A stretch of DNA of 64,000 nt, taken from contig OZ026515.1 of assembly GCA_964019695.1 (NCBI GenBank), forward strand, positions 139,063,549 through 139,127,548, written 5' to 3'. Numbering within the stretch: the stretch's first letter is position 1; each line of letters starts with the position of its first letter. Below the pieces are notes generated by a model that saw only the letters and a list, made by a program, of their open reading frames with translations, was not told the DNA's origin and ran no database searches. Below, piece by piece: positions 43,486 to 53,833 of the stretch. The DNA is from Loripinus fragilis (lineage: Eukaryota > Mollusca > Bivalvia > Lucinida > Lucinidae). The position numbers were made by a program, and so were the translations under genes.

Positions 43486-44170
43486 TCCATTTTATTTTCT
43501 GCCATGTACTGATTGAAACCATGACACGTTCCGACCCCACTCAGAATATTTTCTCAAACAAGTAATTTTAATGAACATAAAGGAAATAAGTCGGATTTTA
43601 CGTTTCCCAAATACGCTATTATCAATTGTTATGTGACTGGAGAGAATCCTGTCTCCTGATTGGCCCAATTTGTCTTCATAAATCTCCATGTCTGCCTCAA
43701 AACTGGTCTAAACTGGCTCAGAAGGTGATATAGGATGAAATCCAGCTCAAACTAGTTTCCAGAAGTTAATATTTTTGACACTTCTGCAATATCACCCTCT
43801 AGAGAGCTAAAAATAGCATGATGAGTATAAAACTAGCATGTGCTGCATGAAATTGACATGATTTGCTGTTTCACATCCCAACAGGTAAACTAAAGACTTT
43901 CATGAATTTTAACAACTGTTTTGTTATGTTTTGTTTGTTCATTTATCTTTGTTTGAATAAACAAAATGTAAAAAAAGTTTTATGATTAAATTTTACATTC
44001 AACATTTAGAGAATTAATATACATTTCAAGTTGCAAAATACTACATTATTATATTTTAATAACAGTTGATAAAACTTGGTAGAAAGTCCTTAGGTTGAAG
44101 GTTGACTTCAGCAACAAAAGTGAAAGTTGAACATTTTCATTCTTAGTTGAAAAGTCATATAACAAAACAG

Positions 44171-44305
44171 TTATTGACTTCAATTTCGGTAGACATGAGG
44201 ATTTATCTACCCTTAAAAGTGATATTCACCTCGGCCTAGCGGCCTTGGTGAATTATCACTTTTTCGGGTAGATAAATCCTTATGTCTACCTCATTGAAGT
44301 CAATA
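44171..44305. repeat. 135-bp imperfect palindrome
   Basis: TTATTGACTTCAAT, GGTAGACATGAGGATTTATC, TACCC and AAAAGTGATATTCACC on the left are mirrored as GGTGAATTATCACTTTTT, GGGTAGATAAATCC, TATGTCTACC and ATTGAAGTCAATAAT on the right. The centre is CGGCCTAGCGGCC. Arms are about 60 bp with a handful of mismatches. No flanking duplication recognised. Confidence 0.85.
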
Positions 44306-44384
44306 ATTGTATAATGTTATAAAAGACTAGGACATACCATCAATATTATGCAACTGTCTGTATGCCTCGTTGTAAAACCCAATC

Positions 44385-44805
44385 TTGGTTTCTCTGTAAT
44401 GATGCATTGCATTAGTTAAGAAGCCTCCCTGCTATCTAAACAATGTTTGTTTTTTAATAACAACATAATCTAGGGCGTAGATTAGGCGCATCTAAAATGC
44501 ATTAAAGCTCCCCTATGATAGCTCAGGTTCTGTCCGTTTTAAGGCGGTGGTTCTGTTGTTGTTGATCTATTATTTTATGTACCTCCCATTGTTTGTGGGG
44601 GTTCTGTGTTGGTCTTTGTTTTTGTGTGTATTACTGTATGTACTCTCTAGTTTGCAATCATCTTGACGAGAAAGGGAGAGCTGGTTGCTTAGCCTTTACT
44701 GTAAATGTCCTGTGGCTCTTCTACACAGTGCCATGGGTTGGTCTGCGGTTTGTGATGGTGGTAATTCCTGATCATACTCACTTACTTTTTTTATAGATAC
44801 GGTTT
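44385..44805 (+). repeat. rep-A copy before a Penelope 3' fragment
   Basis: GTAATGATGCATTGCATTAG, CCGTTTTAAGGCGGTGGTTC, AGAAAGGGAGAGCTGGTTGC and TTCCTGATCATACTCACTTA, then TTTTTTTATAG, a splice-acceptor-like end, directly before a Penelope-type tail. Confidence 0.85.
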
Positions 44806-45046
44806 CCTCTGTATTTATACGACGGTGGTCCAGGCCTTAGACCAAATGACGACCTTGACCCTGAACTGTCCTCTTTGGGTTGGTGCCTGATGCTGGGCTT
44901 TGGCAGGCCCACTCAGGCTATACAAGTTGTATTCTTTAACTCTTAATGTCAGTGAATTAACAGTCCTGTTCTTTGTCTCATCACAGTAAGCCAATTTGAG
45001 TTGGTTATTTCCTTGTGATGATGCATTGCACTAGTAGGAAAGCATC
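44806..45046 (+). repeat. Penelope 3' tail followed by a second rep-A start
   Basis: GGTGGTCCAGGCCTTAGACC, AATGACGACCTTGACCC, GTTGGTGCCTGATGCTGG and GGCAGGCCCACTCAGG match the segment after the RT at 32600-32720. Then TCTTTGTCTCATCACAG and GTGATGATGCATTGCACTAG restart rep-A. The order rep-A, RT tail, rep-A is what an internally deleted element with direct terminal repeats would leave. Confidence 0.7.
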
Positions 45047-45238
45047 CATGTAAAACCTGTGTAAGACGGCACTCTAAAAAGACCACAATTTGTTTTTCAA
45101 TACCAATTATAGCTTAATGCAGGTCAAAAGTATTGCAGAATGTTGCATTACTTTTGACCTTCATTAAGCTACCGTTTGTCATTAAGATCTTTGTTTTGTC
45201 TATTTTTGAGTGGCCGTTTTACACAGGTTTTACTGTAT
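45047..45238. mobile_element. rep-D hairpin MITE, copy 2
   Basis: TAAAACCTGTGTAAGACGG at the left and CACAGGTTTTACTGTA at the right, inverted. Inside, CAAAAGTATTGCAGAATG pairs with GCATTACTTTTG. It interrupts the rep-A copy that starts at about 44930 and continues from 45240. Confidence 0.85.
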
Positions 45239-45408
45239 TTGTGTTTTAACAACAACAGAACCTGAGGTGTAGATTGGGCGGATAAACAGTATAAGCCCCT
45301 AGTTTTTGTGGCTTCTGTCTTTTCCAAGCTGGCGATTTTGTTGCTCCCATTATGTTTGGGTGTTTTTTCTGTTTTCGTGTCACATATAGTCTTATAATCA
45401 TCATTATG

Positions 45409-45460
<52 letters not shown>

Positions 45461-45541
45461 GAGCTGTTTGCTTTATAGTACTTTAGTTGCATCATGCGGC
45501 TGAGCCAAACGATATGTTTTTGTTTGAACAACAGCAGAATC
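45239..45541 (+). repeat. rep-A continuation with (GA)n expansion
   Basis: TGTTTTAACAACAACAGAAC, TGTTGCTCCCATTATGTTTG and a (GA)n run of about 50 bp at 45412-45462, exactly where other rep-A copies have AAGAGAGAGCTGG. The microsatellite therefore grew from an internal seed in the family. It ends in a second rep-A scrap, TTTTTGTTTGAACAACAGC. Confidence 0.75.
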
Positions 45542-45753
45542 AACAAAATGATTATTTCACTTTGCCTTTTTTATTTTATTATTTCGGATAGATCACTTCA
45601 CATTCAATCGTACTGTTGATCTGCGTATCAGGTCGCTCTATATCCTCAATAATGAAATTAAGGGTTTTCCGGTGGTCATTTTCATGAAAGAAGAAACCGA
45701 TTTTCACCTTTTATTATAGAAAAAATTGGCAGACACGTATTAACAGCAGAATC
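45530..45753 (+). mobile_element. rep-I element, copy 2, with 12-bp target duplication
   Basis: The 200-bp element (45542-45741) is flanked by AACAGCAGAATC on both sides (45530-45541 and 45742-45753). The target word is a normal rep-A block (AACAACAGAATCTAG elsewhere), so the empty site is known. A 12-bp duplication points to target-primed retrotransposition (SINE or LINE tail) rather than a cut-and-paste element. No poly-A tail and no tRNA head are seen. Confidence 0.8.
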
Positions 45754-45900
45754 TAGTATATTTTAGCCCCATGACGGTCTCGGCTGCTCTCCGTTCTTAG
45801 ATGGTGGTTATGTTGTTGTTGATTAATTGCTTCTGGGTGTTCTCATTGTGTTTGATGGTTTAATTTTGTTCCTTGTTTTGTAATGCCTCTCAATCATAGT
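45754..45900 (+). repeat. rep-A continuation
   Basis: TTTTAGCCCCATGACGG, TCCGTTCTTAGATGGTGG and TGTTGTTGTTGATTAATTGC follow the rep-I insertion and restore the rep-A block order. Truncated before the (GA) block. Confidence 0.75.
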
Positions 45901-46017
45901 CAGAAATTGATTGTGTGGATGAAGGAGTAAAGTAGACGAAGCACGAGACGTTCATATGTTGCTATTAACTAGAACGTATGGTATTCTATATACACACTTA
46001 TGATTCATTACCACTGG

Positions 46018-46093
46018 ACAAAAGAAAGACAAAACTGGGTGAAATGATCATTTTGACAAAAGAAAGACAAAACTGGGTGAAATGATCATTTTA
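46018..46093 (+). repeat. Tandem duplication of about 37 bp
   Basis: GACAAAAGAAAGACAAAACT then GGGTGAAATGATCATTTT occurs twice head to tail. From 46094 to 46480 no gene is visible; AAAAGCGCCAATCACAACTG near 46172 and CATGTGAATCATCTGCTGGC near 46250 look like rep-G material. Confidence 0.85.
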
Positions 46094-46479
46094 TTAATGC
46101 AGCATTTGAAAATATTCATAAAACTAAACAAAACTTTCATTAAAGAATAATAATGACCTTTTGATCACAAGCTATCACCAAAAGCGCCAATCACAACTGC
46201 AGCAGACGACAATTTACATGTATACGATTTTCTTCACTGGCTTGATATTTCATGTGAATCATCTGCTGGCAGGTGATTCACATGAAGCATCAAGCCTTAT
46301 TTAATTCTTAATCTAAAAAGCACAATTTGAAAATGAAAGTGTGTCTGCTGCAATTTAGTGGCGCTTTAGGAGCTATAATGAACTGGGTTCTAGATTTGCT
46401 TCCTTATGTGAAAGGAAGCACCAAAACACTCATCTCTGTAGTAATACCGAGATGTATGATGGACCTGCTTATTATTGGT

Positions 46480-46700
46480 AACTCATTTAAGCCGAATGGA
46501 ATTTCCCTCAATTTTCAATTGGATCAGTCCATTTCCGTTTTAAGGGTTGCTCGGTGGCATTTTTCATTTTTATTCAATTTTCAATCTAAATTCTGTAAGC
46601 AAACAGTGGAGAGCCTAATCAAATGCCTCGTTTTGCGGCGTCTCATCTGGTACAGCACTGTTTGCCTATGTCCCAAAAAAGGGATGCTAAAATTAATGGG
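46480..46700 (+). repeat. rep-C, single copy
   Basis: TCAATTGGATCAGTCCATTT, GCATTTTTCATTTTTATTC, GCAAACAGTGGAGAGCC and GTTTGCCTATGTCCC match 14530-14705. The 149-codon frame 46327-46776 covers it and is not a gene: no motif and no homology outside the repeat. Confidence 0.75.
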
Positions 46701-46790
46701 AAACAATGCTGCAAACCAACAAAAATTAGCCACTTTATGTCAAACCAAACACAATGACATATACGCCCGGCAATGACTCAGAATCCGCCC

Positions 46791-46868
46791 ACTCAAAATA
46801 AAGCGCAATGATTGGCTCCTTGCGGACACGTGTCCGCAAGCAGCCAATCATTGCGCTTTATTTTGAGT
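46791..46868. repeat. 78-bp palindrome, 39-nt arms, one mismatch
   Basis: The left arm begins ACTCAAAATAAAGCGCAATG and ends CTTGCGGACAC; the right arm is its exact reverse complement except for one base (C opposite C at the position after TTGGCT). There is no spacer. It contains ATTGG/CCAAT words, which may be coincidence. Nothing else is recognised to 47157. Confidence 0.95.
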
Positions 46869-47157
46869 CTGATACTCTACTTAAGTTTTATAACCTCAAG
46901 GCCAGTCTGATCAGAGTTTCTCTGTCCACAAGAAGATACCAGAACGCTTCAGCTAACCATTGAATGCATAGCAAATACTTTTAATACCTACGCTGATCAG
47001 AGTTTTCGCTGTCTGCATTAAGAAACTATTGATACATGTATTGCCCATTACATGCACAGTCCTGACTGTGATCTAGACATGTTAATACTCATGTTGATCT
47101 GAATCATCGCAGAGAGCACTCATCATTTTGTTTAAGAATTAGAGCAGCTCTAGCAGA

Positions 47158-47290
47158 GAATTGTTGAGTAACAATTCACTGTTTAGAGGTCAGTTGCAAA
47201 GAAGATCAAATCACGAACGCACAGCGCGAGTGATTTATCTTCGTACAACTGACCGACAAACAGTGAGTTATTACTCAACAATTCACGCAC
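47158..47290. repeat. Inverted repeat with about 55-bp arms
   Basis: GAATTGTTGAGTAACAATTC, ACTGTTT and GGTCAGTTG with GAAGATCAAATCAC at the left are mirrored by GTGATTTATCTTC, CAACTGACC and AAACAGTGAGTTATTACTCA at the right, around GCACAGCGC. From 47291 to 47914 no gene is seen. Confidence 0.85.
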
Positions 47291-47914
47291 TGGAGCGTAT
47301 CTATTTCGATTCTAACGCACAATAAACGACGAAAACACATTTGAAGTCTTCAGCTTCTTCCAACTTTTCGCTATTGCACTGAAGAACTCCCGCCAATAGT
47401 TAGACTACGTCGCATACGTGTACATGTATTTGTAACGCCTATCAAACGTAAAAATGACGTTACACTGTCTAACACCATGAATTACGTCACAAATGACGTC
47501 AACTAGCACGCGTTTTCCTCGTGCTTTCAAATTTGATATATCACGTTTTTTTACCAATGACTCCATAGGCGAGGTGTGTTAGAATTGTTTTTAATGCAGT
47601 GTCTTAAATGTATGAATGTTGGGTTCCTCACCAAGTAAGACATAAACCGATCTGGTGAGCTAAAGAACATTGGAACTTTGCATGCAGCAAGCTAAGCTAC
47701 ATGTCTTTTGCTTTTCTTGAAAGCGAATAACGAAGACGCTGATCAGACTGCGATCATGCGAAAGGCTGATCTGTGCCTTTGATGTTCGCAGGCAACAAAG
47801 TCAGGCTTTTGTCGTGTCGATGCCCAAATGACAGTTGTGCCCAGCAGACTATATCTGCCTAGAAATATGATAAGACTTGTTTTGATCAGAGTCCCGCCTA
47901 TGAACTCGAAACCA

Positions 47915-48085
47915 AAGTAAAAAAGGTGGCAAAGATCAGGAATCGATACATTCAAGTACCACACCTGGCCCAGGATATCAAATGGGAAAGTGACAAACAC
48001 AATTAAACATCACAAACGATAGCCAAGAGGTTAGCCCTTTCCCAGCAGGTGACAACAAGGCAGCAATGAACAAGTCTTAAAATAT
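47915..48085 (-). repeat. rep-B 3' fragment, antisense
   Basis: GATCAGGAATCGATACATTC, CCAGGATATCAAATGGGAAA and CCCTTTCCCAGCAGGTGACA are reverse complements of the last rep-B blocks. Downstream open frames at 48113-48401 (both strands) have no recognisable motif, so nothing is called to 48689. Confidence 0.8.
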
Positions 48086-48689
48086 TGTTGTTATTGATAA
48101 TATCCACATTGCTCAATTCAAAATTGATTTTTGACTTTTGGCAAATTTCTTCATTTTAAATTGTCCCAAGAGCCTCGTCACCGTTTTGCGTACCAGTGGC
48201 TGGACAATTTTGAAATTCTCGTATCGTAAGCCATGTGTTTGTACTAGCATATGCGTTGGCCTGACATTGTCAAGATATTCCCGTGAACTCAGGATTGAAA
48301 AAGCACAACTCACATTTGGCGAAACGCTTCATTGTGACTTGGAGATTCGAAAAAATGATATAATTGAGAGAAGCATCAATGATGGAAACTTAACAAAATG
48401 AAATATGCGTACAAGATCTATGTTTCAGCATAAACTGGTCACATCAAGATACAAAAATACAACATTCAGATTAAGGCGGCGTGAGAAAAATGCGACAACA
48501 TCAAAAGACGAATATTCTTATTAACAAAACAATCACAACAATATGGACCGGCCACATGTAATTGAACAAATCAAGGGTCAAGTGTAGCGACTTCAGAGTC
48601 AATATAGACTTAAACTAGCAGTTGTCTTCAAAAAGTGAAAATCGAAACCACACGCATAACTTAGTGTCATCTTTACGGTGCAATAAAAG

Positions 48690-49405
48690 TATACTCAGAA
48701 AACAATTGAAGGAATTGAAATTATTCAGCTGTTATTACATTTGAGAAAATATTTTCGGCAAACTATATTTGTATCTGATACAACTATCAACATACAAATG
48801 AAAAAAAGTAAAATGAAATTTACCGTTAATGGTTGCGATACAATATTACACTAAAAATAACAACCCTCCCTACCGAGAGGTAGCAAACAATACAACTTGA
48901 TTTTAGACTTTTTACTGCAATCTTGGCCTGGTTATTGCTTACATTTTACTTTTAGCACATGCTAGTTTTCACACTAACACCTCATAATGTAAAATCTTCT
49001 TCCGAAAGTATGCGTATAGCGCAGCTTATATGACACCAGATTGAGCTAAACTTTGACATTGACAACGACTACATTTCTTTAGAGTGGTGGTAGACCTTTT
49101 TACACATGGTGTGCTCTTGGGAAAACAGGTGTCAAACTTTTCTTACTTATTTTTTTTTGTGAACGAAAGCGAGCAATGATATTGCTAGTCATCAAGGTAT
49201 ACAAACATTATAAATGGTGTTTGATTTCCAACTTCTAGTATAGAAGGTTAGACCATTTGAAAATGTACTGTATTTTAACTTTTGAATAAAACAATGCACG
49301 TTGATACCAGATATCTGGAACTTTTAAACACGTGCAGTTTATATTTTATTGAGTGTTAGAAATGGTATAGTATTTCAACATCTTTGAATTGTTTTTCTGA
49401 GTATA
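48690..49405. mobile_element. 712-bp TA-flanked element, TACTCAG family copy 1
   Basis: The left end at 48692 is TACTCAGAAAACAATTGAAG and the right end, reverse-complemented from 49403, is TACTCAGAAAAACAATTCAA. TA on both sides. A second copy is at 51877-52527. No transposase frame. Tc1/mariner-type by target site. Confidence 0.87.
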
Positions 49406-49419
49406 TTTATCATTAAAAT

Positions 49420-49700
49420 TGATAAACCACCTGCGGTTTACAAATTTTGGTAACGTATTGATATCATGCCTAATAAAACCTCGCGTATGTAAGGCAAAAT
49501 CTTAGTTTTTTCAATTTAAAAAGAAATCGATTTTCAAATATCTTTAGTGTCATATGATTTTAAAAATCTAACATTCTTGCTCTGGAATTATATTATTTAT
49601 TAAACACTTGGGAAAAAGCGATAAAATGCTTGACATAGCCTTGCGTTTTATCTCTTTTACTCAACTTGTTCAATAGGTTCATTAATACATAAGCATTCAT
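49420..49700 (-). repeat. rep-H palindromic element, copy 3 (diverged)
   Basis: TAAACCACCTGCGGTTTA at 49423 corresponds to the internal palindrome, and TATTAAACACTTGGGAAAAA then GCGATAAAATGC with an inverted TTTTATCTCTTTTAC form the end hairpin. More decayed than the copy at 50080. Confidence 0.65.
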
Positions 49701-50079
49701 GTTTGATTCTATGTTTAAAATAAATTTGTATAATTTCTTGTTTCATATGCAAGATCTCTTTCATGTTTAGATTTTCGAAATGGCTATAAATTTCATTTTT
49801 ATAGCGTCATCTTTAAGAAGAGGACGCTACAACACCCCAGACGTCGGTTTGCCTTTACTAACAATTTAATTCATAACTAATTGACTCAATTCACTCTTCA
49901 AGTTAATGAAACAAGATAACAAATGCACTAAAATAATACCAGTTGATTGGTGTTATTACGCTTTATATGGCTATCATACAGTACAGACTGAGCTTAATAT
50001 TACCCACTTGTAGACATGGTGTGCATAACAAATACACGAATTAACTATCATTTAATGCAAATTTATCATATGACGTCGC

Positions 50080-50400
50080 GTCTAGGAGTCAAATAACACC
50101 ATGCAATAAAATCGATAAACCACTAGTGGTTTACAGATTTTCGGGAAACGTTATGACGTCCATAACAACGGTGCGTACATAATGACAAAATTATAACGTT
50201 TTTATGGCAGAAATAAGATTTCAAAGTAATCTTAATGTCATATGATAAATAGAATATATATTTCGTGCGCTTTTATTATTGAATTTATGTTTTATTGAAT
50301 TTATTAAACTCGTTGCGAAAAAGAGATAAAATACTTGGCAAGCCTCGCATTTTATCTCTTTTCCCCAACCCATTTAATAAATTCAATAAAACATGAGCAC
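50080..50400 (-). repeat. rep-H palindromic element, copy 4
   Basis: In reverse orientation: GACGTCGCGTCTAGGAGTC, a perfect AAACCACTAGTGGTTT at about 50111, GAAACGTTATGACGTCC, and the hairpin AATTTATTAAACTCGTTG with GAGATAAAATAC and its complement. Closely matches 20268-20563. From 49701 to 50079 nothing else is called. Confidence 0.8.
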
Positions 50401-50572
50401 TCATGTAAGATCCTCTATATCTGCAACAAGGGGAACACTCATGTAAGATCCTCTATATCTGCAACAAGATGAGCACTCATGTAAGATATTCTATAATTAC
50501 AATAAGGGGAGTACTCATGTAAGATCCTCTATATCTGCAACAAGAGGAGCATTCATCTAAGATCCTCTATAT
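50388..50572. repeat. Minisatellite, about 39-bp unit, 4-5 copies
   Basis: GAGCACTCATGTAAGATCCT then CTATATCTGCAACAAG repeats with small changes. The same word occurs once, inverted, beside the rep-H copy at 20268, so the unit is part of the rep-H flank and was amplified only here. From 50573 to 51070 no gene is seen. Confidence 0.85.
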
Positions 50573-51071
50573 AGTGCACATCAAGTACAAAACATGTACA
50601 TTTTGTAACCTTAAGTGCAGACGCCATTGTATGTCCTATAAACAACTGATAACAATGTCAAAGTCAAAGCCGCACATTAATGTACAGATGAACCAGCATT
50701 CATTATTTTGGCACATATCGTATTTCACGCTCAAATGAGCAAGAGCATGATATTTGGTACTTATCGCACATATAAGCAGCTAAACTAATATGAGTAGATG
50801 TAATTGCAGTTTCATCAGAGCTGCTTTCATATATTAACTATGCTATTAGATGAGGGTCGAGGCCAACAATTATATACCTCAAAATACATTTTAAGGTTGC
50901 TAATCCACGTTAACCATATGTATACCCTAAAGTCCTAAGCAAGTTCTTTGGCAAACAGATGAAACGCTGCATAGAGCGGCATTTTAGCAGTGTCAACACT
51001 GTTTACCAAGCTTCATTGAGTGAAGTATATATTACTTTTGTGTATATATCCGTATCAAACCAAAGGAAAGA

Positions 51072-51395
51072 GATGGGGGGGACCAGAGGAGGGGGACAGG
51101 GGGACCAGACCCCCTGGAAAATCACAAGTGCTACAGACTTCCATAAGAATAAGCATAAGGACCCACTGCCCCGCCCCCACTGGAAAAGCTTTGACCCCCT
51201 TGAAAATTTTAGCTTCCAAATTGTCTATGGAGTAATTAAATTGGACTTATGAAGGGATTCAATTGTTTATTTTATGGAAAACTGTGATACTCTGTAAAAG
51301 GACCCTCTCAAATGGAATGAAACAGAACAATAAAAAACACTTTGTCAGATTTTTTGTGGGCTTCCATACACCCTTACAAAATCCGCATCCAGCCT
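51072..51395 (+). repeat. rep-P-like fragment, copy 3
   Basis: GGACCAGAGGAGGGGGACAG, AGACCCCCTGGAAAATCAC, CTGTAAAAGGACCCTCTC and CATCCAGCCTTG resemble the outer parts of rep-P, but the central palindrome is missing. A diverged or related family member. The frames 50959-51252 over it are not genes. Confidence 0.5.
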
Positions 51396-51874
51396 TGAAA
51401 GGGATAAAGAATAACTATATACATGAATGATAGGTACCACTATCTTGTGCGCCAGTTCAACTGTACATCATGTGATGACATGTTTTTGCCAAGGAAGGCT
51501 CCTCTTTATACATAAATGAAACTGTAATTTTTTCCGTTCAAAAAAATTTCTGTACAAAGCTGAAAATGTATCAAGTTTAACTTTTTGTGATATACTGCTA
51601 TTTTCTCTGTGATTATCCTTTTGATTGACAATGACAGTTTGAGTATATCCAAAACAGGGTGACATTATACTAACAAAATACGACAAGAAACAGTGTAACC
51701 CGGACAAATGCACCAACAAATGCCGGAAACATATCACAGCCTATCGCAAATGAAAACACACATACAAATACCAGTTGTAATATAAGTAAAGACTTACAAT
51801 AGCAATCTCATATTTCAACAACACGTCTTTTTCCAAATTAGTCCAATTATAAGCGAAAATATGGCCAATGAATA

Positions 51875-52527
51875 TATACTCAGAAAAACAATTAAAGGAT
51901 ATTTAGATTCAATTTTATCTCTAACATTTAATACAATAAAGTACAAAAAAATCAGTATAGATGCAGTTCATAGTTCCAGATATCATTGATGTTTAATTTA
52001 AGCCACACTTCAATGGTTAAAATACAGTAAAGTTCCAAATGGGTTAAACCTGCATACTGAAAGTCGCAAACATTCGACATTTTTATCGTTGGTATTCCAT
52101 ATTTATGGCTCCTAAATCATTACTGGCTCTCAGTCAAAAGTGTGACAATTTGTGTAATCGTTGTCAATATTTTACTGTCAATATGTTGTCATATTGGATC
52201 AGGTATGCCTTATCTGAACATTTTGTTGAAGAAAAGGATGTGAACACTTTTTGTGGTCGGAATTAGAAAATGAGCAATGACTAGGTCAAGTTTGCAGCAA
52301 AAAAAAATGAAAACTATTTTTATTGCGTGTGAACTTTTGGTAAAGAGGGTTGTAAAAATTGGCATGTTACTGTATCATAACCAATGACCCGTAAATTTCA
52401 TTTTGCATTTTGATGAATTGCAGATCGGTAGTTCCATCAATTACAAAAATACTTAGTTTGTAATTTATTTTCTCAAATGTAATGTAATCAAAAGAATTGC
52501 AATATCCTTCAATTGTTTTTCCGAGTA
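51875..52527. mobile_element. 651-bp element, TACTCAG family copy 2
   Basis: The left end at 51877 is TACTCAGAAAAACAATTAAA and the right end, reverse-complemented from 52527, is TACTCGGAAAAACAATTGAA. TA at the left; the right flank reads AA, so the duplicated TA has mutated or the edge is off by a base. It abuts a rep-A fragment. Confidence 0.83.
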
Positions 52528-52544
52528 AATATTGAAGCAGTGGC

Positions 52545-52680
52545 TTCTGTACGTTCTTAGGTGGCGATTCTGTTGTCGTTGTTGTTGTTTCGTTGCTGTT
52601 GTCCCCATTGTGTGCTTGGGTTCTGGTTTTGTTATTTATTTTTGTGTCATTTCTTGTATGGAAAACATGAAATGATTGAA
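52545..52680 (+). repeat. rep-A fragment
   Basis: CTGTACGTTCTTAGGTGGCG, then GTTGTTGTTTCGTTGCTGTT and TGTGTGCTTGGGTTCTGG. It keeps only the middle blocks. From 52681 to 53740 no gene is visible. Confidence 0.75.
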
Positions 52681-53649
52681 AGCATACAGATAGGTCAGAT
52701 AAGGATGTGATTTTCACAGAATGTTTTTCTATATTCATATTGGCCCACAATTTGAATAAGCAACGAGGGGTCGCATGCCTGGCAGAGGAATTTGCACACA
52801 AACAACAATTTTATTCAAAATTCACCGACTAAACATATAAACATATTATTCACAAAAGGACATGCATAGCTATTCGGGCATTTCCATATGCTTTAGTTAA
52901 TATATTTCTATGAACCAAACAGCAAGACGCAAATATCCCTTACAACATTAAAGCATAATGAAAGCGAAGCCAGACTGTCCATTTCTGCAAGGCTTGTTTG
53001 CATGACGATCATTGTCACAGCTGGTCCACTTCTAGTTCCTGGGTTATTTTCAATTTGGTACACAGGTAGGAATTTAAAAATCATGATGTAGTTCTTTCCC
53101 TAAAATTTGCTGTTAGCTTGGCAAATAGCGTAGACCCTGATGACATATCTCCTTGAGTTAGATTTCATCAGGGCCTTCACGTTTGCAAAAGTCCCTTTTA
53201 CAGGTTTCTGCTATAGTAAAATGGCGAATAGACCTGTCATTGCTAATGAAAAATGCTACTAATTGGTTAATGTTTAAGTTCTGGTCTTGTTTATACGGAA
53301 ATACCCGAGTAAGCTACCATTGTGTGAAATATACCACGTCACAGAAGTATTGTGGTACTCACAACTACATTTTATAAATTAAAAAAATACTGAAGCTTAA
53401 CAGATACAAAAATATACATGAGCAGGCACTATTCTAGGGCTTATAGCCAAGGATAGCACCTGCTTAGGAATGTGATACTATCATTCTCGCCATCTATCTC
53501 CCATGATCATGAAACAATAACAAAATGAGCCTATTTACAAGTCCACTCTTCTCTATAAGTCAGCATGATGTACTTGTGTATGGGGCTGTAACATATTTAA
53601 CCAGCACATGAGATATTAATACTTTTCGATTATGTTTGTTTGATTTGAT

Positions 53650-53833
53650 TCTTTACGTTCATCAACAATATTTCGGTTATTAAGGGACATGTCTTACTTG
53701 GTTGAACCAGTACTAAGCTTGGATAAATGTGTCTTGCTCAAAGACTACAAGTAGTGATGCCTGAGGGGCTCGAACCCATGGCCTTTTGGTCTGGAGTCAA
53801 GCACTCTACCACTGAGCCACTGCGCTTCCTATC
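53650..53833 (-). repeat. tRNA-derived SINE
   Basis: Read on the - strand from about 53830: GCGCAGTGGCTCAGTGGTAG (A box), an anticodon-arm-like TGACTCCAGACC, then GGGTTCGAGCCCC (B box) and TCAGGCATCACTACTTGTAG, CTTTGAGCAAGACACATTTA. An intact pol III promoter followed by a CTTGAGCAAGGCAC-like tail is a layout common to SINEs of marine invertebrates. The head folds like a tRNA but the acceptor stem is not preserved, so it is not a functional tRNA gene. Confidence 0.75.

Noticed and set aside
46327..46776. A 149-codon + strand frame
   Set aside because: It is mostly the rep-C repeat, which occurs elsewhere with stops and frameshifts.
53755..53833. A possible functional tRNA gene on the - strand
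   Set aside because: A and B boxes are intact but the acceptor stem does not pair and a SINE-type tail follows.
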